From assembly GCA_911728435.2 (NCBI GenBank), contig OU452205.1, forward strand, positions 12,282,260 through 12,346,259: DNA of 64,000 bases, read 5' to 3'. The notes beneath the pieces were generated by a model. That model was not told where the DNA came from, ran no database searches, and worked only from the letters and a program-made list of their open reading frames with translations. The stretch is from Apoderus coryli (taxonomy: Eukaryota; Arthropoda; Insecta; Coleoptera; Attelabidae). A program made the position numbers and the translations under genes. Shown in pieces: positions 36,900-47,201 of this stretch; position 1 is the stretch's first letter; every line of letters begins with the position of its first letter.

Positions 36900-37267
36900 G
36901 TTAATTGTAAGAGGATGATAATGAAAAAATAGTAGGTACTCCTTTCTTTGTCAACAGCAATACTCGTATATGCAAATGTTTTTAAATTCACTTACACCTC
37001 ACGTGTTTCGAATATCCTCTCCTCTTCCAATCTAGGAATTCTTTACCACGCTTCCATCTGCTCTTGTCGAATAGAAATCCTTATTTTCGTTTTTTTCGAC
37101 ACTACAATCACGAGCCGAGCTACTTATTAATTTAACGAACAAAGACTTCTAAAATCGCAATTGCCACCTCAAAAACTCACAAAAGTCCACAGTTCCGAGG
37201 AGCAAATAAAATAACTCACTAATTTTGATTTACGCGTTACCGGCGAACGTTGTATCATTTTAAATAT
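36900..37267 (-). other. conserved island X of tandem unit 1 (candidate noncoding exon)
   Basis: On the minus strand an acceptor-like tract (TTCTTTGTTACAG) precedes 37267, and donor-like GTGAGT follows 37220, defining a possible 48-nt exon with ATG and the core CGTTCGCCGGTAACGCG. A second donor-like GTGTAAGT lies further down, near 37000. Equivalents are at about 42487, 47735 and 52090. Stops differ between copies, so coding is unlikely. The open frames on the plus strand of the same block (36948, 42145, 47436) are its antisense. Confidence 0.3.
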
Positions 37268-37810
37268 CTGTAACAAAGAAAGAAAAATTTAAAATATACC
37301 GAAGTTATCATTATCAACTTATTCAGATTGTTGTTCTGTTTTTTTTTTTCTAATATTAACGAAGTTACCTACCATGTGACTAACACTTCTGCATTAAGCT
37401 TCACTCCAATCCATTCCATGCTTAACCTAACTAAACTAGGGCCTATGGGCACTCCTGAAATGTAAACAAAAAAAAAAGTGTTTTAACAAATTATACAAGA
37501 GTCATTTAAAAGAAAGTTATAAAGTTTTAGACATTTGAACAAATGGTCAGAATACTACAGTCCATTCAAAATATTTCTTAAACTGAAATAATTTAAGATA
37601 TAAATTAGTCAAAAAGATGTAAATAATTCCGTTGATATCGCTTACTCTTTAAACACCCAAATAATTTTTGAGCATTTATACCGTTTGAAGTACATTATTA
37701 CTTATTGCCTTTGTATTTAAACACATAAGATCATTTTTGCACCCAAACCATATACCTAGCATATTATGGAAAACAGATTGTCATCCCTAATCCTAATGTA
37801 TGTGTATAAC

Positions 37811-37838
37811 ACTTGATAAAGTTGGCGAAACATGTCGT
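37811..37838 (+). ncRNA. degenerate hammerhead-like motif, unit 1
   Basis: CTTGATAAAG, a short TTGGC segment, GAAAC and ATGTCG. Helix III would be the palindrome ACATGT ending in GTC. The 5' core is degraded (CTTGATAA where the core would be CTGANGA). The same sequence is at 43032-43060 in unit 2. Confidence 0.25.
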
Positions 37839-38437
37839 AAAATAAAATGGACTGGAAACATTTAAAATTAAAAATTGTTTGATTTCCTAAATGAAAATAA
37901 CAGAAGTTAAAATTAAGTTGCTTCTAAGCAAGTTCCTTTTTAATTTAAAAATATACAATTATTAGAAGAATTAATTATTGTGTAATCTAAGAGAAGATAC
38001 ATATTTTGACGATTAAATGATTACTGCAGATGCCATTGAGTTAAGGTTAAGTTTTGGAGTAATTGTTTCTCAGATTTATCCAAATGTACTATAAAAAATT
38101 ACCTCAGTTGAAAGAATATTTTAAATTGAATTTAAATAATTGTCATTCGTAACATAGGATGGGATTGGTCTTTCAAAAAATTGGTTCTATAAATAATTTT
38201 GTGACAAGCTTTTACAACTACTTTTAGAAATTAGGTACAGGATTGCTAAATTTAAATATGTTGTTCTACGCAAGTAAAATTTTGAATGGAATAAGATTTT
38301 CAGCTTATCCCGCTCACGGGGCTTGTACAATATCCTGTAGCTCTAAATAACTACGTCTTTGGAATTTTTTCCTATGTAATAAATAATAAATAAGTCGTCG
38401 GCCAGAAATTGCCAATAAAATATAGAATGATATTGTA

Positions 38438-38885
38438 GGATCGAAGATTGAAAGTGCGTGAGTTGAATGAGGCTGCATGTATAGACATCTCAACTGAGCG
38501 TGTGCGTCACATTTTACAAGAATATTTCGATGTGAAAAAACTGTCCGCACGATGGTTAGGACTCACGATCGACGATAAACACAACCATGTGACCACTTGA
38601 AAGAAGTGTTTAAGAACGTTCGGCCACAATCCAAACGAGTTCTTGCGCCATTTCTTTACCGTAGATGATAAATGAGTTCATCAGAACAATGCATATGTGT
38701 GTAGGCTCCATAGCAAAAATTCACCAATTAGGTTAAGAACTGCTACCTGATCCGCCATATTCTCCAGATTTAGCCCCCTCCGACTATTTTCTGTTTACGA
38801 ACCTGAAGAAATGACTGAGTGGTAAGAGATTCGGATCGAATAAAGAGGTCACCGTTGAAACAAACGCGAAAAATAAAATGTTTTT
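38438..38885 (+). pseudogene. mariner transposase relic (unit 1 copy)
   Basis: Reads DRRLKVRELNEAA...RVRHILQEYFDVKKLSARWLG (DNA-binding half), then DDKHNHVTT...NPNEFLRHFFTVDDK (first catalytic block with the aspartate of VTVDET-type), then after a deletion PPYSPDLAPSDYFLF (third catalytic block) and the start of the C-terminal region. This is the pattern of Mos1/mauritiana-like mariners. Internal deletion and frameshifts make it dead. A second copy in unit 2 is at 43800-44275. Confidence 0.85.
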
Positions 38886-39161
38886 TTCCAAAAAAAAAAA
38901 AAATAGTTTTCTTTGTAACTGATCAAACCACTCTCGTATGTTAATATATTCTATGCATATTCGTATATACGGCACAAGGTACGGGCATAGCATAAAGATT
39001 TATTATGCTGTGGTATAGGGGCTTCGCCTGTCTAATTAGTCTACTCTTAGTCACATAAGAAAAAATTCCAAAAACGTTGTTATTTCGAGCTGCAGGCTGA
39101 TGTACCCTCACGTCGTTCGTCCTTAAAATGTTATCAATAATAAAATTAAAATGACTTACAC

Positions 39162-39381
39162 CTAATACTCCTTCCTTTGCTTATACTCCTGCATACCACT
39201 TTCCATACCAATAGTCAAGCTTCACGTAGATCAAAGCACGAATTTTTTTGCAAAGTCACACATTTGGATGAACAACGTAAGTAGCTCGACAAGATTAGAA
39301 ATCGGATAACGTTTTTTTTTCACATACACAAACACATTACTATTACGCGATGGAACCGACGACCGCGACTGTGATAAATAT
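39162..39381 (-). other. conserved island Y of tandem unit 1 (candidate exon)
   Basis: On the minus strand an acceptor TTATTTTGCAG precedes 39381 and donor GTGTAAGT follows 39162, a 220-nt block beginning ATATTTATCACAGTCGCGGT. It recurs near 45000-45228, 49040-49258 and 53398-53620; the acceptor is kept in all four and the donor in three. Reading frames are interrupted differently in each copy. It resembles island X at its first bases (ATATTTA) and could be a noncoding exon of a duplicated transcript or part of an old element. Confidence 0.3.
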
Positions 39382-39465
39382 CTGCAAAATAAAAAAATAT
39401 ATTTTACATACATATATTTTTTCTTTTCTAGAACTCGGCTTTACTATTTCATAATAGATTTTTTT

Positions 39466-39725
39466 TTAAACTGATTGCAAGTGAAACAATTATTGTTACA
39501 TGTCAGTCAACGTTTTGGCAATGCACAACTGCCGTCTTCAGGTACATTTTTAAAAACTAAATCACTCCTGGTCAACACAGGCGTTCAATTTTAATGTATG
39601 AAAAATTGAACGCCTGTGTAGAACAGGAGGCGTTTTTATAAAAAATGTACCTGACGAAGGCAACTGTGCATTGCCGAAACGTTCACTGACTAACAAGAAT
39701 TGTTTCACTTGCAATCTGTTTTTAA
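39466..39725. mobile_element. 260-bp palindrome with a hammerhead-like motif in each arm
   Basis: Arms 39466-39595 and 39600-39725 are close reverse complements (TGATTGCAAGTGAAACAATT / complement; AACGCCTGTGT / ACACAGGCGTT at the centre). The right arm (+) reads CTGACGA (39651-39657), an extra A, hairpin GGCAA / TTGCC, then GAAAC and GTT. The left arm (-) reads CTGAAGA, an extra C, hairpin GGCA / TGCC, then AAAAC and GTT. Both read outward. Confidence 0.8.
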
Positions 39726-39963
39726 TTGGAACCACATACTAAGAAAAAAATCATTATGATAAACTATAATATAATTATAAACGTAACATATCGTAAGATT
39801 AATTTTAATAAAATTAAATGGAAAAACAGTCAATTTTTTCAAATGGAACCTATATGTTTTGATAATTTTATCTTATTTGACATTAAAAATAAATTATTTT
39901 ATTAGATATCGAAAATATAGTTTCCGAAATTTTGACAATTTCACATTTTTCTTTATACCTGTA

Positions 39964-40709
39964 GCGCTATTCTGTACACTGTATCGACAATCGTCGGTAT
40001 CGGTATGTTACCGACATCCAACGGTTGCGCGACCGATTTAATCAAAACGACGCTATTCTGTATGCCACGGTTACCGACAGTCGGAAATGCAACCGTCAAG
40101 TATCGGCTTGCAAGTGACATCAATCGAATCGGTACGTTCAGCCAATGAACGGTGAGATATTTGTAAACAAATAACAAATATTTTGTTGTGCGTCATTTGT
40201 AATTTGTGCGACGTTTTAAGTTTGAATGTAAGATGTCTGCAAGAAAATGGTGCAAAATGCATTGGTTTGTAAATTAGAATGTGTTTTAAACAATAAGGCA
40301 ATAAAGCACTGTCAATTAAAATACCTAACATGTAATGGCGTTTTAAGAAGAAAAAAAAATATTATAATATATTGACACCGAAACTTAACTACATAGGTAT
40401 CTAATAATTCTTATCTAGACACTACACTGTAAAATCACTCTATATAGTCCAAATATACTTAAATAATAATCCGCAATTCCAACCAAAACATGAATAATGA
40501 TCCAATAATCGCTCAACAAATATCGGTAACGTCCACCGTGAGGTGAACGAGGGCACAGTGGGATACCGATCTTTGTCGACTCAAATTACCGATATCGGTC
40601 GGTATTAGAGCATACAGAATGCCGCACGAAGCGACTTGCCGATGGCTGTCGGTAAGTGAGAATTACCGATACCGACGGCTCTCGGAAACGTGTACAGAAT
40701 AGCGCTACT
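39964..40709. mobile_element. ~745-bp TIR element inserted in tandem unit 2
   Basis: Ends are inverted: GTAGCGCTATTCTGTACAC at the left, complement GTGTACAGAATAGCGCTAC at the right, and the similarity continues into CCGTCGGTATCGGTA. The inside repeats TACCGAT/ATCGGTA many times on both strands. Unit 1 has the uninterrupted site (CTTTATACCTGACC at 35487), which shows it is an insertion. No transposase inside. The family is not identified; a PIF/Harbinger-like origin is only a guess. Confidence 0.8.
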
Positions 40710-43031
40710 GGACAAATACGTCGGCGTCGATGGAAATATAAAAAGAGTAATTTAAATAAAGTGTTAAACTCGAAAAAGTTTAGGACAAGTTCGACCAGAA
40801 TAGACTTAAGAGAATTTATAGATTTCATTTTTGTTCACTTTTTCCTAATTTAAATTCATAGTAAGGAAGCAAACAAATCTGCTAGATCCAACCAGCAAAC
40901 TTGATTAAATTTTAAACTAAAATATATCAAAACCTTCTTGATTTAACCTATCCGTTTTTTACTAAAACAAGGAGTTGTTGAAACACACCCTGTATAAATT
41001 TTAAGGACTATATTATATATTATAATATAAATAAAATTGTGTATGTAGAGTTTTCCTTTTTTTGCAACTGTCTCTGTTACTTTAGGAAAAACAGGGTTAA
41101 GTGGCAGAACAGAACCATTTTGATGAACATCCTCTGAATTCGCGTTAGTTGTCATTTCTGCTATAATATTTTTTTAATTACATAGAGTATGTCCCTAAAT
41201 GTTATTATTATACAAGAAGTGTATTGTTTGTTTTTTTAAATATATTTATTTATTTTTTTGTGATGGCACTTATTAGGAAATAAAGTTATTTATTGTAATT
41301 ATGAGTATTATATAGGATGAAACTAACCTGCAAAAAGCAAACATATATAGGAGTATCTAGATTCATTTCGGGTTGTAGCAGTATCGCAGCTGATGTTTCT
41401 TCGCTAATTTTGCCTCTTCTCATCAACATTCCCATTGTTTGGAATGAATAACCCACACTTTGCTAAATTCGTTACAGGATAACTCTATCTGCAAAAGCAC
41501 TTGGTTTTAATTTTCACAGTCAAAGCAAAATTATTAATAAACCAACCTGATTTAAGTTAATCATGTTTGAGAATTCATAAATTCATTTTGTGATGTTCAT
41601 TGTGTCGATCAATTTAATCTGAGAGTTAATTAAGGCTGCTCTCTTGAAATTCTAACTTTATTGAAATTTATTTATGATTAATTTTTAAATTTTTATTTAA
41701 AAATTGATGACACAAACTGGAAATTTGGAAACATTAATGATTTTAAAGGTGTGTGTAACCATAACAGACATTGGTGGAAAACAATTATTCGTTTAAACTT
41801 AATTAAAACATTCTGAAACTAGAAACTTTGAATCTTATAACTTCAAAAATAGCAGCCTTGAATGTTCTTCCTATATTCATTACTGTATCTTTTCTGTTTC
41901 CTATGGTTCTGAAAAACATTTACTGCAATCCTGCAAAAAAGTAAAACTTTTATAAATAGGTTGAACGGACAGGTATCTGTTAATTGCGTGGACAACTTTA
42001 ATATTTTCTGAATATGATTAGACAATAAATAATTTGGTTATCTGTCAAATGATTTTGAATATACGCGATAATTTAAAAAAAGTTATAAACAATCAAATGC
42101 AAGCAGCTATTAATCTTTTGTGGTAAAATTGTTAATAATTGTAAGTGGATGATAACGAAGAAGTACTACTCCTTTCTTCGTCAACAACAATACTCGTATA
42201 TACAAATATTTTTAAATTCACTTACATCTCAAGTGTTTCGAATATCCTCTCCTCTTCAAATCCAGGAATTCTTTACCACAGTTCCATCTGCTATTGTCCA
42301 ATAGAAATCCTTATTTTCATTTCTTTCGACACTACAATCACGAGCCGAGCTACTTATTAATTTAACGAACAACGACTTCGAAAATGGTAATTGCCACCTC
42401 AAAAACTTACAATAGTCCACAGTTCCGAGGAGCAAATAAAAAATCTCACTAATTTTGATTTACGCGTTACCGGCGAACGTTGTATCATTTTGAATATCTG
42501 TAACAAAGACAGTAAAATTTAAAATATATACCGAAGTTATCAACTTAGATTATTTTTCTGTTTTTCTTCTTATATAAAATCGTTATGCCAAATATTAACG
42601 AAGTTACCTACCATGTGACTAACACTTCTGCATTAAGCTTCACTCCAATCCATTCCATGCTTAACCTAACTAAACTAGGGCCTATGGGCACTCCTGAAAT
42701 GTAAACAAAAAAGTGTTTTAACAAATTATACAGTCAGTTAAAAGAAAGTTATAAAGTTTTAGACATTTGAACAAATGGTCAGAATACTACAGTCCATTCA
42801 AAATATTCCTTAAACTGGAATAATTTAAAACATAAATTAGTCAAAAAGATGTAAATAATTCCGTTGATATCGCTTACTCGTTAAAGACCCAAATAATTTT
42901 TGAGCATTTATACCGTTTGAGGTACATTATTACTTATTGCCTTTGTATTTAAACGCATAAGATCATTTTTGCACCCAAACTATATACCTAGTATACTATG
43001 GAAAACAGATTGTCATCCCTAATCCCTATAG

Positions 43032-43060
43032 TACCTACACACACTTGATAAAGTTGCCGA
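43032..43060 (+). ncRNA. degenerate hammerhead-like motif, unit 2
   Basis: Counterpart of 37811-37838: CTTGATAAAG, TTGCC, GAAAC, ATGTCG. GAAAC and the helix III palindrome are unchanged between the two units while the surrounding sequence varies. Confidence 0.25.
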
Positions 43061-43251
43061 AACATGTCGTAAAATAAAATGAATTGAAAATATTTAAAGT
43101 TAAAAATTGTTTGATTTCTTAAATGAAAATAACGGAAGTTAAAATAAGTTACTTCTAAGCAAGTTCCTTTTTAATTTCCAAATATACAATTATTAAAAGA
43201 ATTAATTATTGTGTAATTGAAGAGAAAATACATATTTTGACGATTAAATTA

Positions 43252-43468
43252 TTCTTGAACGCAATTTTCTCGAGAATTATGGGGGCAAATATCAAAAGTT
43301 ACCTATCGTTTGGGCGCTATCGTGGTAGAATACATACAGACACACAAACAGACTTTCATCTGGAAATGGTCTTAATCGTCTCAGGGAACTTCAAAATGGT
43401 TATATCCGGCTTTATCTCAAATTTTTTTTTAGCGCGCTCACAATACTTTCCCTGTGCGGGAAAATAAA
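43252..43468 (+). repeat. ~215-bp insertion in unit 2 (ACAGACACACAAACAGAC-containing repeat)
   Basis: Unit 1 runs straight from TTTTGACGATTAAAT to GCCATTGAG (38005 on), while unit 2 departs here and rejoins at TACCTCAGTTGAAAG. The inserted piece includes TTTCTCGAGAATTATGG and CCCTGTGCGGGAAAATAAAA, pieces of which also occur at 14633-14660 and 16074-16095, so it is a dispersed repeat. Confidence 0.55.
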
Positions 43469-43799
43469 AGTACCTCAGTTGAAAGAATATTTTGCTTTGA
43501 ATTTAAATAATTATTTCATTCGTAACATGGGCTGAAATTTGTCTTTCAAAAAATTCCTTCTATATAAATAATTTTGTGACAAGCATTTACTACTTTTAGA
43601 AATTAGGTACAGGAGTGCTAAATTTAAATATGTTGATCTAACCATGTAGAATTTTGAATGGAATAAGATTTTCAGCTTATACCGCTCACGGGGCTGGTAC
43701 ACTATCCGGTAGCTCTAAATAACTACGTCTTTGGATTTTTTTCTTATATAATAAATAATAAATAAGTTGTCGGCGAGAAATTACCAATAAAATCTATGG

Positions 43800-44275
43800 A
43801 ATGATATTGAACGATCGAAGATTGAAAGTGCGTGAGTTGGCTGAGGCTGTGGGCAACTCAGCGGGTGCAACACATTTTACAAGAATATTTCGATCTGAAA
43901 AAGCTGTCCGCACGATGGTTAGTACTCACGATCGACCATAAACACAACCGTGGGACCACTTGAAAGGAGTGTTTAAGGACGTTCGGCCATAATCCAAAGC
44001 TCCATAGCAAACATTCACCAATTGGGTTACGAATTGCTACCTGATCCACCATATTCTCCAGATTTAGCCCCCTCCGACTATTTTCTGTTTACAAACCTGA
44101 AGAAATGACTGAGTCACCTCTTGGTCTCCTCTTGGTCACCGTTGAAACAAACGCTTAATTTGAGGGTCTTGAGGAATCTTATTATTTAGCAGGAATAAAA
44201 ACAGTAGAAACACGTTGCACTAAATGTATCGAAAGGTGATTATGGAGAAAAGTAAAATGATTTTTTGCTAAAAAA
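43800..44275 (+). pseudogene. mariner transposase relic (unit 2 copy)
   Basis: Same element as at 38438-38885, duplicated with the unit: DRRLKVRELAEAVG, HILQEYF..KKLSARW, then after a deletion YLIHHILQI/PDLAPSDYFLF-type sequence, and a longer C-terminus (FEGLEESYYLAGIKTVETR) ending near 44260 that unit 1 lacks. Frameshifts are present. In units 3 and 4 only the few bases flanking the start (CCAGAAATTGCCAATAAA) remain. Confidence 0.8.
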
Positions 44276-45595
44276 ATACGGTTTCCATTAACAGTTATCA
44301 AACCACCCTGGTATGTTAATATATTTTATAGATCTAGTAAAGGCGACCCACAGAATTTAGCACAAATTGTATTTTTTTAAAATAAAAGCTGTACTATATA
44401 ACAGTTCAAAATAAAAATATTTATGGATAAAGCACTTTTGAAAGAAAATGTTAATATAAAGGTTGAATAAAAAAAGACGTTCGCCCATGTAGTAGTGAAA
44501 ATACGCCAATAACATTACACAGTACTTTCAGTGTTGCTAAGTTGTTTCATTTAGTTTTAAATTTAGTGCACTATTATTGCTTAAACGTTTTTGCAAAACC
44601 GAAGGTAATTAAACTCCAACATATCCCAATATTAGAAATCGCCCAAACCAACCCAATACTATCAAACCAAACAAAAAGATTTGATTATTTATTTAAGAAA
44701 AAAAAACAATATATATATGTTCCAACGATTATTTCGTTCCACTCAGCTCTATTTAAGGTAAGCTTTATATAAAGTTAAGAAAATGTGTAAAATTCTGCGG
44801 GTCAATAAGTTAACTAAAACCTCTAATAATTAGTGTAATACTATAATCACATAAGAAAAAATTCAAAAAATGGAGTTATTTTGAGCTGCAGGCTGATGTA
44901 CCCACACCCCGTTCGCCCTTAGAAAGTTATCAATATTAAAATTAAAGTAATAACCTAAAAAACCTAAAAAACCTAATACTCCTTCCTTTGCTTATACTCC
45001 TGCATAACATTTTTCATAACATTAGTCAAGCTTCACGTAGATTTCCATACCAATACTCAGGCTTAACGTATATCAAATCACAAAATTTGTCACAAAATAA
45101 CACATTTGAATTAACAACGTAAGTAGCTCGACAATATTAGAAATCGCTTAACGTACTTGTTCACATACACGAACAGATTAACAGTTACGCGATGGACCCG
45201 ACGACGGCGACGGTGATAAGTATCTGCAAAATAAACAAAGAAACTATAACACAGACCCTTGCAGTTCACCGAAAGTTTATAAACTGAACGATATAATATT
45301 TAAAAAATAAAAACTTTATAACATGTATTGAAATATAAAACGCAGAAAAGAAAAATCAATAAATCGCCGTGCCACAAAAACAGAAAAAAGTACACACAAT
45401 TCTACTGTAGTTCTGTAAAATATTTTAAAATAGTACAAATAATAATATTAAAACAGGAAAAAATCACCGAGAATGTAAACCACTGAGTCATCATTCGCGA
45501 CACTATGTTTCTGTTAAATATATTTGGATCAAATTTTAAAATATTAACTTATATCTAAATTAAATTAAAAATTAAATTTATTTATTTTAAATTCC

Positions 45596-45850
45596 TGCAG
45601 GAAAACTATAATAATTATATAGGACACTTATGAAAATTTAGGGGTTTACTAAAGTCGATAGGGACAACATCGCTAAAATATTTTCAAGATAATCGCACTT
45701 CCGGTTATACGGGAATTTGATGTCATCTTACTTGTTTCAAATAGAACAGCCTATATATTATTACATTAATTGGATCCTGCGTGAAATGCTAGATATAGAA
45801 TGTATGTATAATGTACAGGGTCATTAATTTTCTCTTGAGACCCACGCAGC
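45596..45850 (+). repeat. dispersed repeat at unit ends (CACTTCCGGTTATAC family)
   Basis: CTGCAGGAAAACTATAATAA ... CGCACTTCCGGTTATACGGG ... GGATCCTGCGT recurs at 49608-49830 and, split by an insertion, at 53966-54725. Its GGTTATAC core also resembles the arms of the 9785-11811 element, so they may be distant relatives. Confidence 0.65.
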
Positions 45851-47074
45851 GCCGTTATTATGGATGATACAAAAAAATAAATTTAAATTTTTTAGGCTTT
45901 CTGCTGCAGTATATTTTAAAAACTATTGAAATCGAAAATAATAGTTTCCAAAACTGAAAAAATAATTATGTAAGTGTGCCCTGAATACGATTGACATATT
46001 ATGAATGAAATGTTTTAAGAAAAAAAAACAAATAGAAGAAGAAGGAGTTGCTTCAATAAACACAATTAAGAATTTAATTAAAAATTTTGAAGATCAAAAT
46101 AGCGTTCAACTCAGACAATAGAAAGAAATTTAGATGATGAACTTGATATTTTACTTTACTGTCGATATATAAATATTTTGTTAATTTAGATCTGATGGCT
46201 TAAGCGCCGACGGATAATCATTATCTATTATAATTAATAATAAATAGTTTAGTTTTGTAGCTATTTTTAAAAATAAGTTTTAATCGTTTATATTCATTTG
46301 TTGTATTCGTTTACTAAAATCAATATATTATTTTAATGTATGCAAATGCACTGGTAAGATATGTGATGTCAACCAAATATATTGTTGAAATAATAATATG
46401 TCAATTACAGTCAGGGTACAGGATCAAACTAACCTGCATAAGCAAAAATATATGAGTATCTAGATTCATTTCGGGTTGTATCAGTATCGCAGCTGGATAA
46501 TGCTTCGCAAATTTTTCCGCTTCCCATCAACATTATCATTGTTTGGAATGAACTACTTATACGTTATTGCTATACTCGTTACAGGATAACTCTATCTGCA
46601 AAACATAATTGATTTTAATTTTCACGGTCAATGCAATATTAGTAAAAAACCAACCTGATTTAAGTAAAGCTTGTTTGAGAATTCATAAATTGGTATTGTA
46701 GCTTTGTGATGTTCATTGTGTGGATCAGTATAACCTGAGAGTTGATTAAGGCTGCTCTATTGAAATACTAACATTATTGAAATTTATTTATGAGTAATTT
46801 TGAAGTTTTTACTTATAATCTGATGATACCTACACAAACTTGAAATTTTGAGACATTTATGATTTTGAAGTTGTGTGTAAACAAGATAAATTGGTTTAAA
46901 AAAAATTGTCATGTTAAGCTTAATTAAAATTTTGAAACTACAATCATTGAATCTTATAACTTCAAAAAGAACAGCCTTGAATGTTCTTCCTATCGATTAC
47001 TGTAACTTTCCTGTTTCCCATGGTTCTGAAAGACTTTTACTGGAGAGCTCTCCTGCAAAAAAGTAAAACTTATA

Positions 47075-47201
47075 GGTCTGTTCCAACCCAACCGAAAACT
47101 ATTTAAGAACAGTCATATTACAATTGACAACCCAAATCACAAGATTACTGCGCAAAAATATTACCGTTCTTAAACTGTTCAGGTCGAGGTTGGAACAGAC
47201 C
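47075..47201. mobile_element. 127-bp MITE in tandem unit 3
   Basis: Starts GGTCTGTTCCAACC and ends GGTTGGAACAGACC, with imperfect inverted similarity inside (AAGAACAGT / ACCGTTCTT). The other units lack it at this point, so it inserted after the array formed. Confidence 0.75.
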
